Below, one piece after another: positions 23,736 through 31,802 of a DNA stretch of 64,000 nucleotides. Each line of letters begins with the position of its first letter. The stretch's first letter is position 1. Source of the stretch: Woeseiaceae bacterium (GTDB lineage: Bacteria; Pseudomonadota; Gammaproteobacteria; Steroidobacterales; Woeseiaceae); contig JAJFKS010000006.1 of the NCBI GenBank assembly GCA_021773115.1, positions 248,001-312,000 on the forward strand, in the 5' to 3' direction. A program made the position numbers and the translations under genes. The notes beneath the pieces are model-generated. The model was not told the origin of the DNA. It searched no databases and saw only the letters and a program-made list of their open reading frames with translations.

Positions 23736-24533
23736 ATGAAGTCTTTGATCGACCCCGTTGTTGCGCTGGCCGAAGAAGCTGGCCGGGCAATCCTTAAAGT
23801 CTACGCCACAGACTTTGACGTGCAAAGCAAAGACGATGATTCGCCGTTGACGCAGGCGGACCTCGCATCGAATCGCTGCATCGTGGCGGGTCTCAAAGTG
23901 CTGACACCCGAAATTCCAATCATCTCGGAGGAATTCGGCTTGCCGGAATTCGACGTGCGTGGTCGCTGGGATCGTTACTGGCTGATCGACCCGCTCGACG
24001 GGACCAAAGAGTTCGTCAATCGAAATGGCGAATTTACTGTGAATATCGCGCTGATTGACCATCAGGAACCCGTATTCGGCGTCGTGCACGTTCCGGTGCA
24101 GCAAAAGACCTATATTGGCTGTGAGGGCGTCGGGGCCGAGCGACGTGACGGCGACGGTAGCAAAAAGCCGATCCGCGTATCGGGTGTCAGCAGAAGTCCG
24201 GTTCGCGTCGTGGGCAGCCGCTCTCACCGTGGCGCGAGCCTGGATGCCTATCTACGGAATCTGGGCAAATACGACATGGTCCCAATGGGCAGTTCACTGA
24301 AATTCTGTGTCATCGCGGAAGGCGGCGCGGACCTTTATCCCCGCCTGGGCTTGACCTCGGAATGGGACACCGCAGCCGCGCAGGCGGTGGTTGAACAGGC
24401 CGGTGGCAAGGTCGTGACGCTCGATGGTAGGCCTATGAAATACAATACAAAAGTGGACATATTGAACCCACACTTTTTTGTCATTGGTCCGAGCGACAAA
24501 GACTGGTTGGCACTGCTGCCAGACAGCGAGTAG
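23736..24533 (+). CDS. cysQ: 3'(2'),5'-bisphosphate nucleotidase CysQ
   Basis: Inositol-monophosphatase-fold enzyme that removes the 3' phosphate of PAP, a by-product of sulfate assimilation. Motifs: SKDDDSPLTQADLASN, PIISEEFGLPEF, the metal site YWLIDPLDGTKEFVNRNGEF, and LGLTSEWDTAAAQAVVEQAG. 265 aa. Start chosen at ATG 23736; the open frame upstream is not homologous. Ten nt separate it from the following DUF465 gene. Confidence 0.93.
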   Translation: MKSLIDPVVALAEEAGRAILKVYATDFDVQSKDDDSPLTQADLASNRCIVAGLKVLTPEIPIISEEFGLPEFDVRGRWDRYWLIDPLDGTKEFVNRNGEFTVNIALIDHQEPVFGVVHVPVQQKTYIGCEGVGAERRDGDGSKKPIRVSGVSRSPVRVVGSRSHRGASLDAYLRNLGKYDMVPMGSSLKFCVIAEGGADLYPRLGLTSEWDTAAAQAVVEQAGGKVVTLDGRPMKYNTKVDILNPHFFVIGPSDKDWLALLPDSE

Positions 24534-24542
24534 CATCGTCGT

Positions 24543-24758
24543 ATGACTGACAAAATCGATACCGAATCGTTTAAGGTGCTCGACCGGTTGAGAGAATTGC
24601 GCGTTAGTCACAGAGATCTCGACTACCTGATCGACAGACTCCAGGACGACCCGATGGTCGACCAACTCCGCATTCGGCGACTGAAGAAACGCAAGCTGCT
24701 ACTGAAAGACATGATCAATACGCTTGAAAGTGAACTGATTCCGGATCTTGACGCCTGA
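24543..24758 (+). CDS. YdcH/DUF465 family small protein
   Basis: 71-residue helical protein. The pattern RLRELRVSHRDLDYLIDRLQ followed by DDPMVDQLRIRRLKKRKLLL and KDMIN fits DUF465 (YdcH-like), a two-helix coiled-coil family of unknown function. Charged, no signal peptide. Probably cotranscribed with cysQ. Its stop is 5 nt from the convergent efflux-pump gene. Confidence 0.8.
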   Translation: MTDKIDTESFKVLDRLRELRVSHRDLDYLIDRLQDDPMVDQLRIRRLKKRKLLLKDMINTLESELIPDLDA

Positions 24759-24763
24759 GAAAA

Positions 24764-27700
24764 TTAGTCGCGCTTGCGCCACAGCAAGAACAGCGCCGGG
24801 ATTACGATCAAGGTTAGTATCGTTGCGCTAACCATGCCACCCACCATCGGGGCCGCTATTCGACGCATTACTTCAGATCCGGTTCCGGTTCCAAGCATGA
24901 TCGGCAACAGGCCCGCGATGATGGCAACGACCGTCATCATGATGGGCCGGACTCGATGTAATGCGCCGTCGATGACAGCCTCACGTACATCGTCATTCGT
25001 TACGTCACGACCTTGCGCCTCCGCTGCCAGTATCCGACGGCGTATCGCCTGGTTGAGATACACGAGCATTACAACGCCGATTTCCACTGCGACTCCAGCC
25101 AACGCGATAAATCCAACACCGACAGCGACTGACAAGTCATAGCCGAGCAGGTACAGCAGCCAGAGTCCACCGACCAACGCCATCGGCAATGTACCGATAA
25201 TGATCGCAACTTCAGCAAAGCGTCGAAAACTCATGAACAACAACAGTATGATGATTGCGATCGTGACCGGACCGACGATCAGCAGTCGCTCCTTGGCACG
25301 TACCATGTACTCGTATTGGCCTGACCAGTTCAACGAATACCCGGCTGGCAGCTCGAGCTGATCGACCAGCACTTGCTGCGCCTCAGCAACATACGAGCCG
25401 AGATCGCGCGCGATAATATCAACATAAACCCAGCCGTTCAGACGAGCGTTCTCACTCTTGATCACGGGCGGACCGTCAACGACTCGCACGTCCGCGACAT
25501 CAGCCAGCGCGATGCGGGCGCCGTTCGACGTTACGATCGGCAGCAATCGCAACTGCTGAATCGAATCACGAACTCGCTGTGGGTAACGGATATTGACGGG
25601 GTATCGCTCCAGCCCTTCAACCGTTTGCGTTACATTTATTCCGCCCACACCGGAGCTTACAATGTCGTGTATGTCCGCGATGCTCATGCCGAAGCGCGCC
25701 GCACGCTTGCGGTCAATATCAATGTCAACATAGCGGCCACCGGCAACTCGCTCGGAATATACCGACGCCGTGCCGGCGACCGGGGCGAGAATGCGTTCGA
25801 TATCCTCGCCGATCTGTTCGATCACATTGAGATCCGGCCCAGCCACTTTAATGCCGACGGGTGTCTTGATGCCCGTTGCCAGCATGTCGATGCGCGTCTT
25901 GATCGGCATCACCCAGGCATTCGTTAATCCGGTGTACTGCACTGCCCGGTTGAGCTCGGTTCGTAATCTCTCGCTCGTCATCCCCTCGCGCCACTCCTCG
26001 CGCGGTTTGAACTGAATAACTGTCTCAATCATCGTCAACGGGGCCGGATCAGTCGCGGTTTCAGCCCGACCAATTTTGCCGAACACCTGCTTCACTTCCG
26101 GTACCGTGCGAATCATCTTGTCGGTGACCTGCAGAATTTCGCGCGCTTTATCGATCGATAGCCCGGGATACGTGGTCGGCATGTACATGATGTCGCCCTC
26201 GTCGAGCGCTGGCATGAACTCCGATCCAAGTTGGCTGGCTGGCCACAGCCCTGGCAGCAAGACCGCTGCCGCAAGAACCAATGTCGCTTTTGGATGGCGA
26301 AGAACGACATTTATGACCGGACGGTAGCAGGCGACGAGTACGCGGTTGATCGGGTTCTTATGCTCCGGTGTGATGTTGCCTCGAATCAGGTAGCCCATCA
26401 GGACCGGCACCAGGGTAATCGAGAGACCTGCCGCCGCAGCCATTGCGTAGGTTTTGGTGTAGGCCAATGGCGCGAACAATCGTCCCTCCTGCGCCTCGAG
26501 CGTGAATACCGGAAGAAAACTCAATGTGATGATTAGCAACGAGAAGAACAGCGGCGGGCCAACCTCGGTCGCTGTTTCAGTGATGATGCGCCAGCGATTT
26601 TCATCGGTCAGAGGTTCTTGCTCAATGTGCTTGTGGGCACTCTCGATCATGACAATAGCGGCATCGACCATCGCACCAATCGCGATCGCGATGCCACCCA
26701 GCGACATGATATTCGCGTTCATACCTTGCAGCTTCATAACGATGAACGCGACAAGAATTCCCACCGGCAAACTAATGATGATGACCAGCGATGAACGCAA
26801 ATGAAACAGGAACACGGCACACACCAGCGCGACCACAAGAAACTCTTCGAGAAGTTTTCCCTGCAGGGTTTCAACGGCGCGATTTATTAGATCCGATCGA
26901 TCGTAAGTGCTTACGATTTCTACGCCGTCGGGCAGGCTTCGTTGCAGTTTGGCGAGGCGTGTTTTGACGCCTTCAATCGTTGCCAGCGCGTTCTCGCCAG
27001 ATCGCATGATCACGATTCCGCCGACGACTTCGCCCTCTCCATTGAGCTCTGCAATGCCGCGACGCATTTGTGGGCCCAGTCCAATCTCCGCAACATCAGA
27101 CAGCAATAAGGTCGTGCCCTCGGAGTTGACGCCCAGCGGAATATCCCGGAGATCATCGATACCTTTCAAGTATCCGCTGGCGCGAACCATGTACTCGGCT
27201 TCACCCATCTCAATCACGGACCCGCCGGTCTCCTGGTTGCCCTGCCGAATTGCCGCTTTCAATTTGGACAGCGGGATACCAAACGCCCGTAGTTTGTCCG
27301 GATCGACAACCACCTGGTATTGCCGGACCATGCCGCCAATCGTGGCCACTTCGGCAACGCCGTGCACCGTCTGCAACTCAAACTTCAGGAACCAGTCCTG
27401 CAGGCTTCGCAATTTGGCCAGATCGTTTTGTCCGGTCCGGTCTATCAATGCATACTCAAAAACCCAGCCCACGCCGGTGGCATCCGGGCCCAGCGCCGGT
27501 TTCGCATTGTCGGGCAACTTGCCCGACACCTGGCTCAGGTACTCAAGAACACGCGATCGCGCCCAGTAGAGGTCGGTGCCATCTTCAAAAATAACGTACA
27601 CGTAGGAATCCCCGAAAAAGGAATAGCCACGCACAGTGGTCGCTTTCGGCACCGACAACATCGCCGTTGTCAGCGGATAGGTCACCTGATCCTCGACGAC

Positions 27701-27877
27701 TTGCGGCGCCTGGCCCGGAAACGAGGTTTTGATAATCACCTGAACATCGGACAGGTCTGGCAGTGCATCAACGGCGGTGTTGCGCACCGAATAGATACCC
27801 CATGCGATGATGAACGCCGTCATGATCAGCACCATTGGTCGATTCGAGATCGACCAGCGAATCACCGACGCGATCAT
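24764..27877 (-). CDS. cusA: CusA/CzcA-type heavy-metal RND efflux pump
   Basis: Inner-membrane proton-driven RND transporter (1037 aa, 12 helices). Features: VDALPDLSDVQVIIKTSFPG, GYSFFGDSYVYVIFEDGTDL, LRSLQDWFLKFEL, and helix 4 GGIAIAIGAMVDAAIVMIES with the proton-relay Asp and Glu. The porter region has methionines in EFMPALDEGDIMYMP and WVMPIKTRIDMLATGIKTP, at places that correspond to the Cu/Ag-binding methionines of CusA. This favours monovalent copper/silver over zinc/cobalt, though only by motif. It overlaps cusB by 4 nt. Confidence 0.92.
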   Translation of the reverse strand: MIASVIRWSISNRPMVLIMTAFIIAWGIYSVRNTAVDALPDLSDVQVIIKTSFPGQAPQVVEDQVTYPLTTAMLSVPKATTVRGYSFFGDSYVYVIFEDGTDLYWARSRVLEYLSQVSGKLPDNAKPALGPDATGVGWVFEYALIDRTGQNDLAKLRSLQDWFLKFELQTVHGVAEVATIGGMVRQYQVVVDPDKLRAFGIPLSKLKAAIRQGNQETGGSVIEMGEAEYMVRASGYLKGIDDLRDIPLGVNSEGTTLLLSDVAEIGLGPQMRRGIAELNGEGEVVGGIVIMRSGENALATIEGVKTRLAKLQRSLPDGVEIVSTYDRSDLINRAVETLQGKLLEEFLVVALVCAVFLFHLRSSLVIIISLPVGILVAFIVMKLQGMNANIMSLGGIAIAIGAMVDAAIVMIESAHKHIEQEPLTDENRWRIITETATEVGPPLFFSLLIITLSFLPVFTLEAQEGRLFAPLAYTKTYAMAAAAGLSITLVPVLMGYLIRGNITPEHKNPINRVLVACYRPVINVVLRHPKATLVLAAAVLLPGLWPASQLGSEFMPALDEGDIMYMPTTYPGLSIDKAREILQVTDKMIRTVPEVKQVFGKIGRAETATDPAPLTMIETVIQFKPREEWREGMTSERLRTELNRAVQYTGLTNAWVMPIKTRIDMLATGIKTPVGIKVAGPDLNVIEQIGEDIERILAPVAGTASVYSERVAGGRYVDIDIDRKRAARFGMSIADIHDIVSSGVGGINVTQTVEGLERYPVNIRYPQRVRDSIQQLRLLPIVTSNGARIALADVADVRVVDGPPVIKSENARLNGWVYVDIIARDLGSYVAEAQQVLVDQLELPAGYSLNWSGQYEYMVRAKERLLIVGPVTIAIIILLLFMSFRRFAEVAIIIGTLPMALVGGLWLLYLLGYDLSVAVGVGFIALAGVAVEIGVVMLVYLNQAIRRRILAAEAQGRDVTNDDVREAVIDGALHRVRPIMMTVVAIIAGLLPIMLGTGTGSEVMRRIAAPMVGGMVSATILTLIVIPALFLLWRKRD

Positions 27878-29085
27878 GGTTTGGGGCTCATACGATCAAG
27901 CGCCGATTCGATGTTCGACTCGGAATCGATCAGGAACTGGCCGGATACGACGACTGCATCACCTGCCGATAAGCCCTGACGAATGGCGACTTGCTCGCCG
28001 GACTCGATACCAATGATCACGGCTTGTGAGCGAAAACGACCCTCGCCCAGCGATACGACGACCCGATCGACAGCGCCGCCTCGAATGACGGATGACCTGG
28101 GAACTTGTACCACCTCACCCAGCGGTTCTCCCTGAATCGAGACGCGGGCGAACATGTTCGGCTTCAATGCTTCGGAGATATTGCTCAGGCGAATGCGAAT
28201 TTTTAGCGTTCGCGTCATTTCGTCGACTTCCGGGTAGACATAATCGACGACGCCATCCCACGTTTTACCCGGCAAATAGTCGAGTACGACTTTCGCCGTT
28301 TGGCCCGGTGCCACCCAGGTCGCCTGACGTTCCAGAACTTCTGCAAGCAGCCAAATCGTATCGAGTTTGGCGACCGACATGATTTCGGTCGCTGGCGTAA
28401 CGTAGCTGCCTTCCCGCACACCCAGGAAGGCGATCACGCCATCGGCTTTGGCAGCTACGCGTATGTTCCTGCGAACAGTGAGATCCGTCTCAAGGCGGGA
28501 GACCTCGGTCCGGCTAACGCCCAGTGAGCCAAGGCGCTCAACTGACGCCTTAATCAGGTTTGTGTTGCCGCTGCGCGCTGCTGACAGGTATTCCTGCTGT
28601 GCGTTGACGAGCGTTGGGGAATAGAACTCGAAAAGAACCTGCCCGTTCTTTACACGCTCACCGCTGGACCGAATGGCCAGGTTTTCGATCCATCCCTCAA
28701 CGCGCGAATGAATATGTTCGACGGTGTCCTCGTCGTATGCAACGTAGCCGACGGTTTGAATATTTCGTGCGATGGGGCTACGTGTTGCGGTCACAGTTCG
28801 AATTCCGAGATTGCTCGCAATGGTCGGATCGATTTTGACAACACCTTTTTGCCCATCGACATCAGCCGCATAAACCGGCATCAGGTCCATACCCATTGGC
28901 GACTTTCCAGGTTCGTCACGACGATAGTTGGGGTCCATAGGGGCAACCCAGTAGAGAACATCGCGACCTCCAGAATCGACGGACGTGTCAACGCTGCTTT
29001 TCGTGTGGCTGGTCGCTTGTCCAATGTAGATGCCTGCGGCAATTGTTGCGCAGAACAGGACAGCGACTATGAGGAACTTCTTCAT
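27874..29085 (-). CDS. cusB: CusB-type periplasmic adaptor subunit
   Basis: Membrane-fusion protein linking the RND pump to the outer-membrane channel. An N-terminal hydrophobic anchor (residues 4-22) is followed by a heavy-metal-binding domain: LYWVAPMDPNYRRDEPGKSP and MGMDLMPVY (about 46-75). Then come HlyD-like barrel-sandwich and beta-barrel parts: VEHIHSRVEGWIENL, RVAAKADGVIAFLGVREGSY and VLDYLPGKTWDGVVDYVYPE. 403 aa. The Met-rich segment fits Cu(I)/Ag(I). Stop/start overlaps on both sides show a tightly coupled operon. Confidence 0.92.
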   Translation of the reverse strand: MKKFLIVAVLFCATIAAGIYIGQATSHTKSSVDTSVDSGGRDVLYWVAPMDPNYRRDEPGKSPMGMDLMPVYAADVDGQKGVVKIDPTIASNLGIRTVTATRSPIARNIQTVGYVAYDEDTVEHIHSRVEGWIENLAIRSSGERVKNGQVLFEFYSPTLVNAQQEYLSAARSGNTNLIKASVERLGSLGVSRTEVSRLETDLTVRRNIRVAAKADGVIAFLGVREGSYVTPATEIMSVAKLDTIWLLAEVLERQATWVAPGQTAKVVLDYLPGKTWDGVVDYVYPEVDEMTRTLKIRIRLSNISEALKPNMFARVSIQGEPLGEVVQVPRSSVIRGGAVDRVVVSLGEGRFRSQAVIIGIESGEQVAIRQGLSAGDAVVVSGQFLIDSESNIESALDRMSPKP

Positions 29086-30374
29086 CTTGGAAATCCTCCG
29101 AGATTGGCGAGCGTGGCATAGCTTTGTGCTCGCTCGACCTGCAGACGCACGTAGTCAATCCGTGTGTTGAGATCTGCAATATTTGCGCGCATGACGTCGG
29201 CGAAGTCACCGTGATCGCTTTGGTAGGCGAGCATCGATGACTCGGCATGGCTTTTGCTCTGTGCAAGAATCCGGCTCTCGTATAAGGCCAGGCGCCGGTT
29301 CGACTCGGACCAGTGTGAGTACTCGGCGGCCAACTGCCCGCGCAATGTTCGATGCATTCGCTCCCGATCCGACTTCGCCGCGCTACGCTCGCTCAAAGCT
29401 GCCGACAGGGAGCTGTCGATAGAACGCTTGCGGAAAAACGGCAGGTCAATCGTGACCCCAACACTCAGAAAATCCGACCGAGGTAGTCCGGACGGCAAAA
29501 ACCCCTCGCGGTAGCCATAACCAACATCGAGTGCCCAGCGAGGTTTTGCGCGTTCGTTTGCGAGATCGACTCCGGCAGCACGAGCGTCAACGGTGGCATC
29601 GGCTGCCCGCAGTGACGGGTGCTGCAACAACATTACCTGCATTTCGTCGAGCGACGGCAGTTGCTCCCATTCCGGAAGTTTCGCAGCGACCGGCCGGTAG
29701 GCGTCATCGCCAATCCATTCGCCCAGTGATGCCCGGGCGCGCGCACGTTGTCGCTCGATATCGATGAGGCGGTCGTCGAGGCGGCTCAGTTCCAGTTCCG
29801 CACGTAACACGTCCTGTTGGCTTTTTTGGCCAACGGCATACAGGGAACGCGTCACGGTTGTCAGATCGTCAAAGTACGGCCGGGATTCAGAGACATGGCG
29901 CAGCGCCGCGTCCCAAAAATAGACCTCAAGCCAGGCATTCCGTGTTGCCGCGAGTACTTGGAGACCGCGCGATTGAACGTTTGCGCTCATCTCATCTGCA
30001 AGCAATGTGAACTGGCGTGCACTGATATCGCGCGACTTGCCCGCAGGAAACGCCTGGCGCAGTCCTATCGTTGCCTGCGTCATCGCCTCGGTGCTGAATC
30101 CACCCGACTGAATCGGAAAATTGTTGATGCCCAATCGAAGCGATGGCTCCGGCAGCTCACCGGCGACGATCGCCTGTTCATGCAATGCGGCTGACCTGGC
30201 CTGAAATGATTGTTGCCCGGGCTCCTCCGATAGCGCGAGGTCCTCTGCCGCAGCCAATGTGAGTGGGATGTTTTGTTGCGCCATTGCAGGCAACGTAGCG
30301 ATGCTTGCAACGACAAGCAGCCATGCGCGGCGAACTGTTTTGTGCTCGGGCAGCAGCCCGAAATGGGAATACAT
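29082..30374 (-). CDS. cusC: TolC-family outer-membrane channel of the metal efflux system
   Basis: Outer-membrane factor (430 aa). Signal peptide LLVVASIATLPAMAQ, then two OEP repeats with long coiled-coil helices, for example GELPEPSLRLGINNFPIQSG, QATIGLRQAFPAGKSRDISA and LANERAKPRWALDVGYGYRE. It has no lipobox, unlike E. coli CusC. Overlaps cusB by 4 nt. Likely partner of the CusBA-type proteins encoded just downstream. Confidence 0.88.
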   Translation of the reverse strand: MYSHFGLLPEHKTVRRAWLLVVASIATLPAMAQQNIPLTLAAAEDLALSEEPGQQSFQARSAALHEQAIVAGELPEPSLRLGINNFPIQSGGFSTEAMTQATIGLRQAFPAGKSRDISARQFTLLADEMSANVQSRGLQVLAATRNAWLEVYFWDAALRHVSESRPYFDDLTTVTRSLYAVGQKSQQDVLRAELELSRLDDRLIDIERQRARARASLGEWIGDDAYRPVAAKLPEWEQLPSLDEMQVMLLQHPSLRAADATVDARAAGVDLANERAKPRWALDVGYGYREGFLPSGLPRSDFLSVGVTIDLPFFRKRSIDSSLSAALSERSAAKSDRERMHRTLRGQLAAEYSHWSESNRRLALYESRILAQSKSHAESSMLAYQSDHGDFADVMRANIADLNTRIDYVRLQVERAQSYATLANLGGFPR

Positions 30375-30425
30375 TGAGAAAACTCCTGCGTGAAACCAAA
30401 ATTCGGGTTTACAGCGGGACGTTTT

Positions 30426-30848
30426 CTATTTCAGATAGACGCACTTCAAGACGTGCAGCGGTGGGTAACAGAGTTCGGGGACCGGTGGTTCCAGGTCGTG
30501 ATAGCGGACAAATGCGGTTTGCAGCGTCGGCCACGTTGGCGGCGTCAAAAATGCCGGCGCGGTATCTTTCTGCAACTTGTCCGCGCTTCCCCGATTGTCC
30601 CGGCTTGCCTGCACGATCGAGCAACAATCCGACTGTGTTGACAGACAATCAGCGTCTGCCTGACTCGCGTGATGGCTATCCTGCGTCATCGCCTGGTCCG
30701 GCATCATCGGGCAAGGCCCGCTTTCCGAGTCAGCCTCGATCGCCATCGTGCAAGGCATTGCCGCGAGACTCAGGCAAAAAATTGCCAGCACACCAAGCAT
30801 TCGGCGGGAAACCGATTTTGAGCGGGGTGGCAGAATTCGCGAAATCAT
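30426..30848 (-). CDS. Cys/Met/His-rich exported protein at the head of the metal-efflux operon
   Basis: 140-aa protein with a signal peptide (MLGVLAIFCLSLAAMPCTMA near residues 17-36). The mature N terminus is crowded with potential Cu/Ag ligands: GPCPMMPDQAMTQDSHHASQ followed by ADADCLSTQSDCCSI. Further Cys occur near the C terminus (ELCYPP, LKCVYLK). Not assigned to a family. It lies 51 nt upstream of the channel gene on the same strand, so a periplasmic metal sensor, scavenger or chaperone is a reasonable guess. ATG at 30848 chosen over an upstream start without signal-peptide logic. Confidence 0.7.
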   Translation of the reverse strand: MISRILPPRSKSVSRRMLGVLAIFCLSLAAMPCTMAIEADSESGPCPMMPDQAMTQDSHHASQADADCLSTQSDCCSIVQASRDNRGSADKLQKDTAPAFLTPPTWPTLQTAFVRYHDLEPPVPELCYPPLHVLKCVYLK

Positions 30849-30893
30849 AGTGCCCTGTTTAGTCGTTCCGGCGCGTTTACGCAAGGAAATACT

Positions 30894-31802
30894 TCAAGCT
30901 TTGGGGCCAATGTGCGATGTGCCGCGCTCCGCCGCCAGCGCAACCTGTTTGCGACGCTCCTCGAGGCGCGCCCTGCGATCATCATCACTCTCGTTAACAC
31001 ATTTCGGACACGACACGCCCTCGCGATAGTCGGCTGAGGCGAGATCCGTGCTGCTGAGCGGCCGACGGCACGCGTGGCATTGCACATAGCCACCTTCGGC
31101 GAGATCCCGGTCAACAGCGACTCGTGTATCAAAGACAAAACACTCGCCGCTCCAATGATTGTCTGTTGCATCGACTTCGGTCAGGTAATTCAGGATACCG
31201 CCCTGCAGATGGTAGACCTCATTGAAGCCGAGCTCGATCATCAACGCTGTCGCCTTTTCACAGCGAATACCCCCGGTGCAAAACATTGCGACCGGGCGAT
31301 TCGTCGATTGCGTTGCAAGCTCTTTGGCGAAATCGGGAAATTCACGGAAACTGTCATTGCCTGGGTCGACCGCGCCGGGAAACGTCCCCAGCTCAATCTC
31401 GTAATGATTGCGCGTATCGATGACGAGTACGTCAGGATCTGAAATCAGCTCATTCCAGCGTTCAGCGTTAACGTGTTCGCCTGTGCTTTTGTGCGGCAGC
31501 AGGTCCGGGCGGCCGAGCGTAACAATTTCTTTTTTGACTTTAACGCGCATCTTTCGAAACGGCGCTTCATCCGCGTCGGTCCAGCGCGCATCGAGTTCTT
31601 CGCTGATTGAAAGGCGATTGCGAATCCAGTTCATTAGCGCTCGAATCGACGACTCACTGCCTGATAACGTGCCATTGAAACCTTCCGATGCGACCAGGAC
31701 AGTACCCAACAAACCTTGCGAATCACATTGTTGCTTCAGGTCATCCCGAAATGCCTCGGGATCCTGCAAGTCCAGGAATCGGTATAAGGATACGACTTTC
31801 AT
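30894..31802 (-). CDS. trhO: tRNA uridine 5-hydroxylase TrhO (YceA family, rhodanese domain)
   Basis: Oxygen-dependent enzyme that forms 5-hydroxyuridine at the wobble position of tRNA. N-terminal acylphosphatase-like part (LYRFLDLQDPEAFRDDLKQQ; GTVLVASEGFNGTLSGSESS), rhodanese domain with VIDTRNHYEIELGTFPGAVD and the active loop MFCTGGIRCEKATALM, and a C-terminal zinc-binding tail with CHACRRPLSS and CPKC. 302 aa. Its ATG overlaps the plsB stop by 3 nt (ATGA), so it is translated after plsB. Confidence 0.93.
   Translation of the reverse strand: MKVVSLYRFLDLQDPEAFRDDLKQQCDSQGLLGTVLVASEGFNGTLSGSESSIRALMNWIRNRLSISEELDARWTDADEAPFRKMRVKVKKEIVTLGRPDLLPHKSTGEHVNAERWNELISDPDVLVIDTRNHYEIELGTFPGAVDPGNDSFREFPDFAKELATQSTNRPVAMFCTGGIRCEKATALMIELGFNEVYHLQGGILNYLTEVDATDNHWSGECFVFDTRVAVDRDLAEGGYVQCHACRRPLSSTDLASADYREGVSCPKCVNESDDDRRARLEERRKQVALAAERGTSHIGPKA

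Noticed and set aside
24759-24763. A terminator between ydcH-like and cusA
   Set aside because: The gap is 5 nt and no hairpin is visible.
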